Below are positions 17,004-26,402 of a stretch of 64,000 bases of DNA, in pieces. Origin of the DNA: Novimethylophilus kurashikiensis (GTDB taxonomy: Bacteria > Pseudomonadota > Gammaproteobacteria > Burkholderiales > Methylophilaceae); the NCBI RefSeq assembly GCF_003112435.1, contig NZ_BDOQ01000002.1, positions 62,001 to 126,000 on the forward strand. Reading direction: 5' to 3'. Under the pieces are notes generated by a model. That model searched no databases. It had not been told where the DNA came from and saw only the letters and a list, made by a program, of their open reading frames with translations. A program made the translations under genes and the position numbers. Every line of letters begins with the position of its first letter. Position 1 is the stretch's first letter.

Positions 17004-17810
17004 TTACTGGAAGACCAGGATTTCCCCCTTGCCATCGTTGGCGAGATCGCCCCCAAAGCGCTGGACGCGGTTTTTGTTGATGGTCGCGAACTTTGTGGGT
17101 AGGTTACGGAACGACTTGAACATGAGGCTCAGGAAGGGCAGGGTATGCGTGCCGCAGTCTTGTAGCGTCGAGTGCAGGGCTGGCTTGCTGAAAAGCAGCA
17201 AGGTGCCGCGGCGCATGCCGTAGCCGACATACTCGCCCACGGAACCCATCACACCGATAGTACCGGCCAACATGCGCGAGGCGCAGTAGGCGCCGGCATT
17301 ACCCTCGATCAGCACGATGCCGCGGCGCATTTGATCGCCGACTCGGTCGCCGGCATTGCCGGTGACGATGACGAGGCCGCCCTTCATGCCTTTCTTGTCG
17401 CCTGGAATGGCGGAGGCGAGAAAATCGCCCACGTTGCCGTGGATATGCAGTGTGCCGCCAGCAAGGCCGCTTGCAGCGTAAGCCCCGGCGTTGCCGTTGA
17501 CCGTGACGCTGCCTTTTTTCATCTGGAAGGCCAGGTAAGCGCCGGCGTCGCCGTTGACGGTGATGTTGCCGCTTTGCATTTTGGAACCGATGAAATCCAG
17601 CTTGCCGTTGGCGCCGTCGAAAACGATGTTGCTGCTATCGTCGCCGCTGATGTCGAATACGGCATCGGCGCGGAGCCTCTGGTTGCCGCATTGCAGTTCG
17701 GTTGCCGCGATATCCGTAGCAGAGTTCCCGGCCAGAAAGTCAGGCGTCAGAGGAGAGACGTCGATACGCTGGGCGGTTTGTAGTTTTAGCTTGAAGGTAA
17801 GAGCGCTCAT
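17004..17810 (-). CDS. fhcC: Formyltransferase/hydrolase complex subunit C
   Basis: FhcC is a structural subunit of the formyltransferase/hydrolase complex (Fhc) that turns formyl-H4MPT into formate plus H4MPT through methanofuran. It is related to archaeal formylmethanofuran dehydrogenase subunit C and to the C-terminal domain of glutamate synthase. Many glycine-rich beta-helix turns are present (GNAGAYLAF, GNAGAYAAS, GNVGDFLAS, GNAGDRVGD, GNAGAYCAS, GSVGEYVGY). The length of 268 residues is normal. It overlaps fhcD by 4 bp and is the last gene of fhcBADC. Confidence 0.95.
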   Translation of the reverse strand: MSALTFKLKLQTAQRIDVSPLTPDFLAGNSATDIAATELQCGNQRLRADAVFDISGDDSSNIVFDGANGKLDFIGSKMQSGNITVNGDAGAYLAFQMKKGSVTVNGNAGAYAASGLAGGTLHIHGNVGDFLASAIPGDKKGMKGGLVIVTGNAGDRVGDQMRRGIVLIEGNAGAYCASRMLAGTIGVMGSVGEYVGYGMRRGTLLLFSKPALHSTLQDCGTHTLPFLSLMFKSFRNLPTKFATINKNRVQRFGGDLANDGKGEILVFQ

Positions 17811-18727
17811 GCTGCTTCTCCGCTCATGATGTCACGCAGGTGGAACTGGAATTGGCCGAGCTTGCCGCCGTAGTTACCGGCAGAAATGCGCTTGATACCG
17901 TTCTTGGCGCCGAGTTCGCAAGCTGCTGCGATACCCGCACGCGTTGCCTTGCGGATGTCCGCATCGGAGAGGCCGTCGATCACGATTTCCATCACGGATT
18001 CGATTTCGGGCGAGAGATCGGTCTTGGTGATGCCTTTCAGTGTCGGGCAGAAGGCGTCGTTGGTCGAGGCAATCAGCGCCTTGTACTTCGAGCCGACTTT
18101 GGAGCCTGAACGCACCACGCCGCCGGGGAAAGGCATGACGACGTTGGGTATCTGTTTCATGGCCTCGATGGCGGCTTCGCAAGCGGCTAGCGCTTGCGGC
18201 TGCGATTCGGCCAGGATCAGGAAGTTACCGCCGCCGACCGAACGGATCATGCCGGTGGTTTCTTCGCACAGGAATTCGCCGTCCATGACCGGAACGCGCC
18301 AGTAGCGTTTGCCGTTGAACTGTTTGGAAGTCTGGAAGCCGTCGCCGAAAAAGCGCAGGTTCTTGGACAAGGGAATGCGGGTGATTTCCGCGTAGCCTTC
18401 GTCGATCCCGGAGAACGCCGCGGTGGTCGGGCAGGTGAGGATACATTGCCCCATGCGGGTTTCCAGTTGCTTGGTCAGCACTGCGCTCGACATAGCGAAC
18501 AGCAGCACGGATATACCGGGACGGCCGTCGGGTGTTTCCGACGGGTCGAGTTCGCGCTCGATGCCGGCTTCTACGCCGCAGGCAATCACCGAGGTGGCGA
18601 AGCCAGTCATGGTGGCCGCTGCAATATTGGCCCACTTGTGGTTTTGCGCTGTGATGATGATGCGTGTGCCGCGCATGCCGAAGGCTTCGGCGAAGGTGTC
18701 GTCGATCTGGACGCCGTTGATAATCAT
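17807..18727 (-). CDS. fhcD: Formylmethanofuran:H4MPT formyltransferase
   Basis: FhcD (Ftr) transfers the formyl group from formyl-H4MPT to methanofuran inside the Fhc complex. It is a 306-residue cytosolic protein with the conserved N-terminus MIINGVQIDDTFAEAFGM and IIITAQNHKWANIAA, plus later family segments (GGNFLILAESQ, GVVRSGSKVGSKYKALIAST). It overlaps fhcA upstream and fhcC downstream by 4 bp each, so the three are translationally coupled. Confidence 0.96.
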   Translation of the reverse strand: MIINGVQIDDTFAEAFGMRGTRIIITAQNHKWANIAAATMTGFATSVIACGVEAGIERELDPSETPDGRPGISVLLFAMSSAVLTKQLETRMGQCILTCPTTAAFSGIDEGYAEITRIPLSKNLRFFGDGFQTSKQFNGKRYWRVPVMDGEFLCEETTGMIRSVGGGNFLILAESQPQALAACEAAIEAMKQIPNVVMPFPGGVVRSGSKVGSKYKALIASTNDAFCPTLKGITKTDLSPEIESVMEIVIDGLSDADIRKATRAGIAAACELGAKNGIKRISAGNYGGKLGQFQFHLRDIMSGEAA

Positions 18728-20400
18728 GCGGTCTTCTCCCTGCGACCTTTACATTCCTGCTCAATCACATAACCGCGGCCGTCTTCGCTGATGTGCTCGT
18801 CGGTGACTTTCATGTGATCCATCTTGATGGTGTGGAAATCATTGAAGTACTTGGAGATTTCCTTCTCGATGCCGCGGTCGAAGTCCGGCTTGACGGCGTG
18901 CGTGCCGCCCCAGGTGACCTTGACCACCTGGCCGTCCTTGACCACCAGTTCGCCGTCCTTGAACACGTAGTCTGGCTTGGCGAACATTTTTTCGCGGTCG
19001 GGATTATCTGTGTACACCGTGATGTCGGCACCTGCGCCTACACCCAGATGGCCGCGGTCATGCAGGCCGACCAGTTTGGCGGCGCCGGCGCGGGTCATGA
19101 TGGCGATTTCGTACAGCGAGTATTCGCGGTCAATGGAAGCCAGCGTGCTCATGGCCTGCGAGTCGGGGTTCAAACGCGAGAAGACATCGTTACGGAAGGT
19201 CTTGTCCATCAGCAGCTTGATCAAATGCGGGTAGCTGGTGAAGGGCGCGCCGTTCGGGTGGTCGGTGGTCAGGAAGATGCGCCAGGGATCGTCTACCAGC
19301 AGGAAGATTTCCAGGCCGATGGCCCATTGCAGGGCGTTGACGAAGTTTTGGTCCTTGTACTTGAACGGCACCACGCCGCAGCCCGCGTCGCATTCGATGT
19401 CCATGCACACCCATTTGTTGGGATGGGCGTGGCCGGCGTTGCGGAACTGGGACATGTTGTCGCCGGAAGCTGTCACGGTCTGGCCAAACAAGATTTGGCC
19501 GACGTCCGCAGAGACGTGCTTGTTCTTGTTGATGGCCTCGGCGATTTGCGCCGCGCCGGACGAGAACTTGCGGTCGCCTTCGGTGCCGTAGCTGTGAAAC
19601 TGGATGTGCGTCAGGTGGATGGGGTAACCGTCCACGCCGGCCATCGTGTTGAGCGTGGTATCCATGTTGCCCGGCACGCCCAGGTTGTTGCCGTGGATGT
19701 GCAGCGGATGGGGGACGCCCAGTTCGTAGACGGCGCGCGACAGGGTTTGCAGCACGTCGCGCGGTGTGACTTGGTAGAAGGGATTGTTCTCGTCCAGGTC
19801 TTGCCAGCGCTGGTTGAATTTGAAGGCGCTGATGCCGCCCGGGTTTACCACTTTCACGCCCATGGCCTGGCTGGCGTTGATGGTCCAAGCCACGTAGTCG
19901 TTGATCGCGTTCTGGTCCTTCTTGGCCGTCATCATGCGCAGCAGCAGGTCGTCGCTGCCCAGCATGACGTAGCCGCCCTTGTCGATGATGGGCGTATCGC
20001 CCATTTCGAGGTGGGCCTGACGTGCGTTCATGGGTAGCACGGCAGGTTCGAAGCCGGCGGTGTAGCCCATTTCGGCGTAGCGGTAGCCGGTAGTCAGCGT
20101 GGAAGGGGCTGCGTGGCCGCAGCCGGCCTTGCATAGGTCGCTATGCGCGACCGGGTCGCCGCGATGGTCTTCGGGCAGCATGGTGCGTGCAATATTGACC
20201 TTGCCGCCGCCAATGTGGGTGTGCATGTCGATGGCACCTGCCATGACGACCTTGCCGGCAAGGTTGTATTCCTGGTCGATGCGTTCTTCGTCGCGCGGAC
20301 GCTCGACGATGCGGCCGTCGCGGACATAGATGTCCATGACCTTGCCGTTGATGCCGTGCGCCGGGTCGTAGACCGTGCCGCCGGTGAGTTTAATCAGCAT
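18724..20400 (-). CDS. fhcA: Formyltransferase/hydrolase complex subunit A (amidohydrolase)
   Basis: FhcA is the metal-dependent hydrolase of the Fhc complex; it cleaves formyl-methanofuran to formate. It is a 558-residue amidohydrolase-fold protein. The first metal-binding motif is AIDMHTHIGGG (H60, H62), and further histidine motifs are HPLHIHGNN and HLTHIQFHSYG; a later TTDHPNGAPF segment holds a conserved Asp. The bacterial enzyme works as a hydrolase, not as the redox-active archaeal dehydrogenase. It follows fhcB by 24 bp. Confidence 0.96.
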   Translation of the reverse strand: MLIKLTGGTVYDPAHGINGKVMDIYVRDGRIVERPRDEERIDQEYNLAGKVVMAGAIDMHTHIGGGKVNIARTMLPEDHRGDPVAHSDLCKAGCGHAAPSTLTTGYRYAEMGYTAGFEPAVLPMNARQAHLEMGDTPIIDKGGYVMLGSDDLLLRMMTAKKDQNAINDYVAWTINASQAMGVKVVNPGGISAFKFNQRWQDLDENNPFYQVTPRDVLQTLSRAVYELGVPHPLHIHGNNLGVPGNMDTTLNTMAGVDGYPIHLTHIQFHSYGTEGDRKFSSGAAQIAEAINKNKHVSADVGQILFGQTVTASGDNMSQFRNAGHAHPNKWVCMDIECDAGCGVVPFKYKDQNFVNALQWAIGLEIFLLVDDPWRIFLTTDHPNGAPFTSYPHLIKLLMDKTFRNDVFSRLNPDSQAMSTLASIDREYSLYEIAIMTRAGAAKLVGLHDRGHLGVGAGADITVYTDNPDREKMFAKPDYVFKDGELVVKDGQVVKVTWGGTHAVKPDFDRGIEKEISKYFNDFHTIKMDHMKVTDEHISEDGRGYVIEQECKGRREKTA

Positions 20401-20424
20401 GATCTGATTTTCCTTGTGAATGCT

Positions 20425-21705
20425 TTACAGGGCTTGTTCGATGGCGCTCAGCACATCGCCCAGCCTGGGAAGTGCGCTGTTGCGAAGCTGAGCCAGCGGC
20501 AGCGACACGACGTTATCGGAGCGGAAGGCGATACCCTTGTGGTCGATGCCTGGAACGGCGACAGGGATGAATACATCCGGTTCCTGTTCCAGTTTCATAT
20601 CGGGATGACCGAATACCACGGTCGGCAGTTCCACCTTGGGCGCTAGACGATCCGGGTTAAGCGAGGAAATCCAGAACAGCGCATCGGTCTCGCCTGAAGC
20701 CAGCAGGGCATCGGTCGAGAAATGGTAAGGATCGTGTTCCGGATAGCCGCGGGCGTAAGAAGTGCGCATCGGATAACCGCTGATCCAGGCCGAAACCTGG
20801 TTGGCATTCATCTCGCCCTCAAGGCCGCCCAGCGGCAAGCCGGAGGAGCGCGTGGTCTTGTTGAGCGATTTCACCATCTCGGTGATGTTCTGGATGGTGA
20901 GCTCGGCGTGCGGGACGTTGACCGCGCCAGCCGCCCAGGTGACGACGCTGTACTTGGCGTTTTTGAGGCGTTCGGCCAACTTTTCGAGTTCGCTCGTGGC
21001 AATGCCGCCGACTTCCGTTGCGTACAGCTTTTTGCCGAGCACCAGTGCACGCAGTGCGGCGGTGACGTCGGGCAGGCGGTCGATGTCGCATGGCAGCACA
21101 TCGGGCTGGCGGCCGTCGGGCGAGACGCCGGGAGCGGTATTGATGTTGCGTCCGCCCAGGTAGACGACTTCGCGGGTTGCCGTGTCCTGACCGAACATGG
21201 ATTCCTTGTTCCACACTTCACGCTCGAAGAAGCGCGGGAAGTTGGTCACGATGTCGGTGCCGACAACCACCAACAGGTCCACGCGGTTTTTGACTTCGGT
21301 CAGCGTGGTGACTTGCCAGCCGGAATTCTGGATCACTTGGATATTGCGCATGAACCCGTTGGAGTTCATGTGATCCACGACAGCGCAGGATTTATCTGCA
21401 ACGCTCATCACGGCACGCATGCCTTGCACTTCTGTGCCGAGGCCGGAGAACAGCGGATGCTTGGCGTTGCCGAGAATCTCAGCGGCCTTGGCAATCGCAG
21501 CCGCAAGGTCTGCGGGTTTTCCGTTGATACGCGGGGAGGAGCTTTGCGATGCGCGGTTGAAGAACACCACGCTCTTTTGACAGGCGTTACTGCTGACTTT
21601 GAGATTGCTTGCAGCGTCGCGTTCGACAGTCAGGTCGTCACACAACAATCCGCAGGCGGGACAGGTGACGTTCTCCACGACACCTGCTTGTGCGAAATTA
21701 TCCAT
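20425..21705 (-). CDS. fhcB: Formyltransferase/hydrolase complex subunit B
   Basis: FhcB is related to the molybdopterin/tungstopterin subunit of archaeal formylmethanofuran dehydrogenase; in bacteria it is regarded as a non-redox structural subunit of the Fhc complex. The start is the ATG at 21705 (MDNFAQAG); an upstream TTG at 21723 is less likely. The length is 426 residues. The N-terminus still shows CPACGLLCDD (C15, C18, C22), which looks like a remnant of an Fe-S motif. It is the first gene of the fhcBADC operon, with its promoter in the region divergent from the chemotaxis gene. Confidence 0.93.
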   Translation of the reverse strand: MDNFAQAGVVENVTCPACGLLCDDLTVERDAASNLKVSSNACQKSVVFFNRASQSSSPRINGKPADLAAAIAKAAEILGNAKHPLFSGLGTEVQGMRAVMSVADKSCAVVDHMNSNGFMRNIQVIQNSGWQVTTLTEVKNRVDLLVVVGTDIVTNFPRFFEREVWNKESMFGQDTATREVVYLGGRNINTAPGVSPDGRQPDVLPCDIDRLPDVTAALRALVLGKKLYATEVGGIATSELEKLAERLKNAKYSVVTWAAGAVNVPHAELTIQNITEMVKSLNKTTRSSGLPLGGLEGEMNANQVSAWISGYPMRTSYARGYPEHDPYHFSTDALLASGETDALFWISSLNPDRLAPKVELPTVVFGHPDMKLEQEPDVFIPVAVPGIDHKGIAFRSDNVVSLPLAQLRNSALPRLGDVLSAIEQAL

Positions 21706-22090
21706 CCGGCTAATCGTCCCCAAAATGATGTTGTCGAGCCCATACTTTTCTAAGTACTCAATAGCAAGGCACGAAACATAGAGTTAAGTCTTGCTTTGGA
21801 CTGCAGCGAGGACATCAGGTGTGCGCCTCGGTAGTACTGATCTGGAGAAGATGAAGCCCCCGCGGTCAGAACGGCACCAAAACTAGTTAAATTATCGATT
21901 GATTCAAAGGGGGCGTCAAGCTTAGGCACAATAGATCCGATGCCCTAAAGTCTTGCAAAAATGTGGCGATATGGGAGCTAAACGCGCCGCCAAAATTTAG
22001 CATCGAGAAATTACAAAGTTGTTGCGTATAAACATAAATTAAGTCACGATTGTTTAAGTATTTGATCATAAACCTTATGCAAGGTCGCCC
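21706..22090. promoter_or_regulatory. Divergent control region between fhcB and the MCP gene
   Basis: This is a 385-bp AT-richer non-coding stretch between divergent starts. On the plus side it holds a sigma-28-like promoter (separate entry). On the minus side a weak sigma-70-like pair (TTGCTA, 17 bp, TATGGG, about 21734-21762) could serve fhcB. No open frame of note lies inside it. I see no clear operator for a C1 regulator. Confidence 0.45.
21946..21972 (+). promoter_or_regulatory. Sigma-28 (FliA)-type promoter for the MCP gene
   Basis: TAAA at 21946-21949 and GGCGATAT at 21965-21972 are separated by exactly 15 bases. The flagellar sigma-28 consensus is TAAA-N15-GCCGATAA, so the -35 is perfect and the -10 matches 6 of 8. 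It lies ~118 bases upstream of a chemotaxis receptor start, the expected kind of target. Confidence 0.65.
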
Positions 22091-23284
22091 ATGCAATTCA
22101 TTCAACGCCTCAATCTAAAAAAACAAATGATCCTGCTTGCGTTCGTCGCCTTGTCGGGGTTTATGACCATGACGCTACTCGGCGTTTATGCAATTACCTA
22201 CCCCTTCGATCTGAGAACCTATTGGGTCATTGCTGCGGTACTGTTCCTGATCGGTTGCGCAATCATGTTTTCTGTTGCGATCTACCTCGGTAATCATGCG
22301 GGGAATCGAGCCTATACCATCGTCAAGGCCATGGGTTCGATGGCCAAGGGCGATCTGACCAACAAGGTTCGTCTGGAAGGTAAGGATGAGTTTAGTTGGA
22401 TGGCCTACGAATACGATACGGCGCGGAAGTCGGTTGCCACTTTGCTCGAGAGTGTGACGGAGACGGCCCTAAGTCTAGCTGCCTCAGCTGAGCAATTGTC
22501 GTCGATTACACGACAGTCCCTTGATCGCGTTAATCAGCAAAAAGAGCGGACCGACCAGGTCGTGAGTTCCATGAGTGTCATGTCGGGCATGGTCCAGGAT
22601 GTGGCACAGAACGCTTCGACCGCTTCTGAGGCGGCCGAGTCTGCCGACCGCGAGGCGCAACTGGGTTACGAAGTGGTCACGCGGGCAGGTGCATCCATTG
22701 ATATCCTGGCGCGCGACGTAGAAAAATCCATGCAAGTCATTCAGCTGGTCGAGAACGAAAGCCGTAACATCGGGACGGTGATGGACGTCATCAAGAGCAT
22801 CGCAGAACAGACCAATCTCCTTGCGCTCAATGCCGCCATCGAGGCGGCCCGCGCTGGTGAGCACGGCCGCGGTTTTGCTGTGGTGGCGGATGAGGTACGA
22901 ACCCTTGCGCAGCGCACGCAAAAGTCTACGCAGGAAATCCAGGCCATGATCGAACGGCTGCAAACCGAGTCGGCCAATGCCGTTCGCGTGATGGGTGAAG
23001 AGCGGGACCGAGCTCAAGAAAGCGTCCGGGAAGCAGAGTCTGCAGGGGCTTCGTTGGGGTCGATTACCCAAGTGGTCAAGACCATCAACGAAATGAACGC
23101 AAAGATTGCTACCGCGGCATGTGACCAGAGTGCGATGGCCGAGGAAATCAACCGGAACATGAACGTTATCAGCGAGATTTCCGATCAAACCGCAGGAGGG
23201 GCCAACGAAACCGCTTCGGCGGCCCAGAACTTGGCTGATCAGGCTTCGCGCTTGCAGGATACCGTGCGTAAATTCAAGGTATAA
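22091..23284 (+). CDS. Methyl-accepting chemotaxis protein without a periplasmic sensor domain
   Basis: This is a 397-residue chemoreceptor. Two membrane helices (about 12-34 and 44-66) are separated by only ~9 residues, so there is no room for a ligand-binding domain. A HAMP-like segment follows (about 67-115), then a long coiled-coil signalling domain with the conserved hairpin tip ([35 protein letters not shown], around 236-273) that binds CheA/CheW. There is no C-terminal CheR-binding pentapeptide. It must sense from the membrane or cytosol, perhaps energy state. It sits inside the C1 island and has a sigma-28-like promoter. Confidence 0.92.
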   Translation: MQFIQRLNLKKQMILLAFVALSGFMTMTLLGVYAITYPFDLRTYWVIAAVLFLIGCAIMFSVAIYLGNHAGNRAYTIVKAMGSMAKGDLTNKVRLEGKDEFSWMAYEYDTARKSVATLLESVTETALSLAASAEQLSSITRQSLDRVNQQKERTDQVVSSMSVMSGMVQDVAQNASTASEAAESADREAQLGYEVVTRAGASIDILARDVEKSMQVIQLVENESRNIGTVMDVIKSIAEQTNLLALNAAIEAARAGEHGRGFAVVADEVRTLAQRTQKSTQEIQAMIERLQTESANAVRVMGEERDRAQESVREAESAGASLGSITQVVKTINEMNAKIATAACDQSAMAEEINRNMNVISEISDQTAGGANETASAAQNLADQASRLQDTVRKFKV

Positions 23285-23382
23285 GCCAGAGCTATTTTGC
23301 GGGTACGGCTTTTGGTTTGGAAGATTGCTACCAGTAGTCTACAATACCGCCCCATTTTCCTGATAAGAATCCAATTTTAGTG

Positions 23383-24351
23383 ATGACGCAGGCTGTGCAA
23401 GCTTCGCCCGGGCGAAGCGTGGCTGTCGAGACGACCGCCAGGTTGCATATGGGCTTTATCGACCTCAACGGCGGCCTGGGACGACGTTTTGGCAGTATCG
23501 GGCTGGCGTTGAACAAGCCAGTAACCCGTGTTGTTGCAACCATTTCGGATACGTTTTCTGCTGTTGGTCCAGAGGCCGACCGTGTCATATCGATCGCCGA
23601 ACGATTCGCAGAGAAAGCCCATGTCAAATGCACGTCGCACCTGACGATCGAGTCAGCGATCCCAGGACATGCCGGTCTGGGTTCCGGCACGCAATTGGCG
23701 CTTGCGGTGGGTGCCGCCATCTCACGTCTCTACAAGCTTAATTATTCACTGGAAAATATTGCAGCCATGACCGAGCGCGGTATGCGCTCCGGTATCGGAA
23801 TCGGTGCCTTTAAGCAGGGCGGATTGCTCGTGGATGGTGGTCGCAATGCCGAGACAACGGTTCCCCCGGTTGTTGCACATATGGATTTTCCGCTCGGTTG
23901 GCGTATATTGCTGGTTTTCGACCCGCGGGACCAGGGTGTTCACGGCCAAAGCGAAGTCAAGGCGTTTGCGGAATTGCCGGAGTTTCCGGCGGAGCAGTCA
24001 GGTCAGATTGCCCGGTTGATCCTCATGCAGGCCTTGCCTGCAGTAGCTGAGGGCGACCTGGGTAGCTTCGGTCGCGCCATCACTGAAATACAACACATGA
24101 TAGGTGATCACTTCGGCCCTGCGCAGGGCGGCGGCCGTTATTCCAGCGCCGATGTGGCGGATGCAATGGCATGGTTGGAATCCCAAGGCGTGCAATGTAC
24201 CGGCCAGAGTTCCTGGGGGCCGACCGGCTTTGCCGTGGTAGAAAGCGAAGAAAAAGCATACAGGCTGCAGCAAGGGCTGCAGGCAAGAAATTCTAGATTG
24301 CAGTACGAAATTTGCCAGGCGCGTAACGAAGGCAGCATTATCACGGGTTAG
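23383..24351 (+). CDS. mptG: Beta-ribofuranosylaminobenzene 5'-phosphate synthase (H4MPT biosynthesis)
   Basis: This enzyme condenses p-aminobenzoate (or 4-hydroxybenzoate) with PRPP, releasing CO2, in the first committed step of methanopterin synthesis. It has a GHMP-kinase-like fold; the glycine-rich motif IPGHAGLGSGTQLALAVG and the N-terminal TARLHMGFIDLNG are characteristic of beta-RFAP synthase. Length is 322 residues from the ATG at 23383; a GTG sits immediately before it. It corresponds to orf4 of methylotroph C1 clusters. The pabB gene in the same island could supply its substrate. It precedes mtdB by 67 bp. Confidence 0.93.
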   Translation: MTQAVQASPGRSVAVETTARLHMGFIDLNGGLGRRFGSIGLALNKPVTRVVATISDTFSAVGPEADRVISIAERFAEKAHVKCTSHLTIESAIPGHAGLGSGTQLALAVGAAISRLYKLNYSLENIAAMTERGMRSGIGIGAFKQGGLLVDGGRNAETTVPPVVAHMDFPLGWRILLVFDPRDQGVHGQSEVKAFAELPEFPAEQSGQIARLILMQALPAVAEGDLGSFGRAITEIQHMIGDHFGPAQGGGRYSSADVADAMAWLESQGVQCTGQSSWGPTGFAVVESEEKAYRLQQGLQARNSRLQYEICQARNEGSIITG

Positions 24352-24418
24352 CTTGGCGGACCAAACAGTCCTTGGCGGGACTAAATAATTTAAATTTATA
24401 AAATTCAGGGTGATTTAA

Positions 24419-25315
24419 ATGGAAAAACCTTACGTTCTCCACTTCATTACGCCGGCCAAGAACGCTAGTCCGTTCGATGCCAATATGGCTTACGACGCCG
24501 GCTACGATGCCGTCATTCCCTACACCGATGTCCAAACCAGCGAGGTGATGGGCTTGGTGCAAGATGCCATTTTCTCCAGGGGGCCGCGCGGTGTTTGGCG
24601 CACGGGTATTTTCATTGGCGGTCGCGATATCGACATGGCGATGGATATGCTGAACATTGCTAAGAAGTCCATGATTCCTCCCTTCGAAGTTTCCGTGTTC
24701 GCAGACCCCTCTGGCGCTTTCACCACCTCTGCCGCCATGATGGCCATGGTCGAGCGCGAGCTGAAGCGTAAATTCGGTTGCGATCTCAATGGCCGCAAGG
24801 TCAGCATTTTCGGCGCAACCGGCCCGGTTGGCGGCTGTACCGCAGTGATCGCTGCCAAGAACGGTGCTCAGGTCGAACTGGTAGCCCACCGCGCTGTAGC
24901 TGATGTCAAAGAAAAGGCCGAAGCCTATAACGCACGTTATGGCACCAATATCGGTTACACCGACGGTAGCACTGCTGAATTGAAGAAAGCCATTCTGCAA
25001 GACACCGACGTTGCGCTGTGCTGTGCTGCTGCAGGCGTACGCGTGATCGAGCTGGCACAAATGGCCGGTTCTCCGCGCCTCAAGGTTGTGGCCGACGTCA
25101 ACGCTGTGCCGCCGACAGGCGCTGAAGGTGTGGGTGTGATGGCTGACGGAGAATCTATCGAAGGCACGAAGGCCGTCGGTTTGGGCGCGCTGGCCATCGG
25201 TAACGTCAAGTACCAAACCCAGAACCTGCTCTTCAAGAAGATGCTGGAAGGCCAAAGCCACGTTTACCTCGACTTCCTGTCTGCGTTCGAACTTGCACGC
25301 AAGGATTTCGGCTAA
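24419..25315 (+). CDS. mtdB: NAD(P)-dependent methylene-H4MPT dehydrogenase
   Basis: MtdB oxidises methylene-H4MPT, made by Fae, to methenyl-H4MPT. It is a 298-residue cytosolic protein with the family N-terminus (MEKPYVLHFITPAKNASPFD, NMAYDAGYD) and a Rossmann nucleotide-binding motif FGATGPVGG at about residues 143-151. Later segments such as VADVNAVPP and VGLGALAIGNVKYQ are typical. It is followed by an overlapping ATP-grasp gene and mch, which carries out the next reaction. Confidence 0.96.
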   Translation: MEKPYVLHFITPAKNASPFDANMAYDAGYDAVIPYTDVQTSEVMGLVQDAIFSRGPRGVWRTGIFIGGRDIDMAMDMLNIAKKSMIPPFEVSVFADPSGAFTTSAAMMAMVERELKRKFGCDLNGRKVSIFGATGPVGGCTAVIAAKNGAQVELVAHRAVADVKEKAEAYNARYGTNIGYTDGSTAELKKAILQDTDVALCCAAAGVRVIELAQMAGSPRLKVVADVNAVPPTGAEGVGVMADGESIEGTKAVGLGALAIGNVKYQTQNLLFKKMLEGQSHVYLDFLSAFELARKDFG

Positions 25316-26402
25316 TCTTGCCATCATCGCCGTCTGCGCCAGGCCGTATGTTGCGGCCGCGGCGCAGCTAGGCTACCGAATCGCCGCGTTTGACATCTTC
25401 AACGATGTCCAAACGCGGCGTTTTTCTTTGCAAAGTCGGGCTGTGCGGTTCCAGAATGGCGGATTCGACGCCGAAGATTTGTGGGAGCAGCTCATTACAC
25501 TGCTTGCGCCGGGAACGCCCGTCATTTACGGTAGCGGCCTCGAAATCCAGCCCGCGTTGCTCGACCGAATCAGCGAACGATTCCTTTTGATGGGGAATGC
25601 GGGGGAGGTCGTCGACCGTGTCAAGCAACCACGACAATTCTTTGGCTTGTTGGACGAACTCGGTATTGCCCATCCAGATGTGAGGCACAAAGGCGATGGC
25701 GGCCCCGAATGGTTGATCAAGCGCGTCGGTGGCTCGGGCGGCACGCACATTCGGGAAGGCGATACGCTTGCACCCGACGAATATTTCCAGCGCCGCATCG
25801 ATGGCAAAGCCGTTTCCGTCTTGTGCACCTCTAATGGGGCGGAGACTAAAGTCGTCGGTATCAACGAGCAATGGACCTCGCCTGTACGTGCCCAGCCTTA
25901 TCGGTTTGGCGGCATTGTAGGGAATGTGCGGCTGCCGCAGGACATCGAGTCAGAAATGTCGAATGTCGCGGTGCGGCTGGCGCCTATGCTTGGCCTGCGT
26001 GGTTTGTTCAGCTTGGACTTTATCTGGTCCGGCGAACGCGTGCTGTTGCTGGAGGTTAATCCACGCTTGAGTGCGAGTTTCGATCTCTACGCACAAGCGC
26101 CGCTGCTGGAACAGCATATTCATGCGTGCCAAGGAGGGGGCCTGTATTCGCTTCCTTCGCAACGTCTGTCACGAGCGGCGCATATTCTTTACACAGTAGA
26201 GCCCTTGCAGGTAGCCGGCTTCAACTGGCCGGAGTGGGCTACCGATACACCAGAAGCCGATGTTCAATTTGCCCCAGGTGAGCCTATTTGTACGGTCCAG
26301 GCTGAAGCGGCGGATGCCGAGGGTGCAAAAGCGCTGGTTTTTGCCAGAGCACGCGAACTTGATGCACAATTACGCACTTTCACAAGAACTCCGGGGAAAT
26401 AA
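25293..26402 (+). CDS. ATP-grasp protein of the H4MPT/C1 cluster (OrfY-like)
   Basis: This is a 369-residue predicted ATP-grasp enzyme of the archaeal type that accompanies mtdB/mch in methylotrophs (resembling the group called OrfY); its substrate is unknown. An N-terminal pre-ATP-grasp fold ([20 protein letters not shown]) leads to the ATP-binding lobe ([14 protein letters not shown]) and the metal-binding segment [15 protein letters not shown]. Translation must begin at the TTG at 25293, inside the end of mtdB, as no ATG occurs in the next ~110 codons. It shares one base with mch. A role in cofactor synthesis is inferred from context. Confidence 0.8.
   Translation: MHARISANLAIIAVCARPYVAAAAQLGYRIAAFDIFNDVQTRRFSLQSRAVRFQNGGFDAEDLWEQLITLLAPGTPVIYGSGLEIQPALLDRISERFLLMGNAGEVVDRVKQPRQFFGLLDELGIAHPDVRHKGDGGPEWLIKRVGGSGGTHIREGDTLAPDEYFQRRIDGKAVSVLCTSNGAETKVVGINEQWTSPVRAQPYRFGGIVGNVRLPQDIESEMSNVAVRLAPMLGLRGLFSLDFIWSGERVLLLEVNPRLSASFDLYAQAPLLEQHIHACQGGGLYSLPSQRLSRAAHILYTVEPLQVAGFNWPEWATDTPEADVQFAPGEPICTVQAEAADAEGAKALVFARARELDAQLRTFTRTPGK

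Noticed and set aside
18793-20037. 414-codon plus-strand open frame opposite fhcA
   Set aside because: It is fully antisense to a clearly conserved gene, has no family sequence and arises from GC-rich codon structure.
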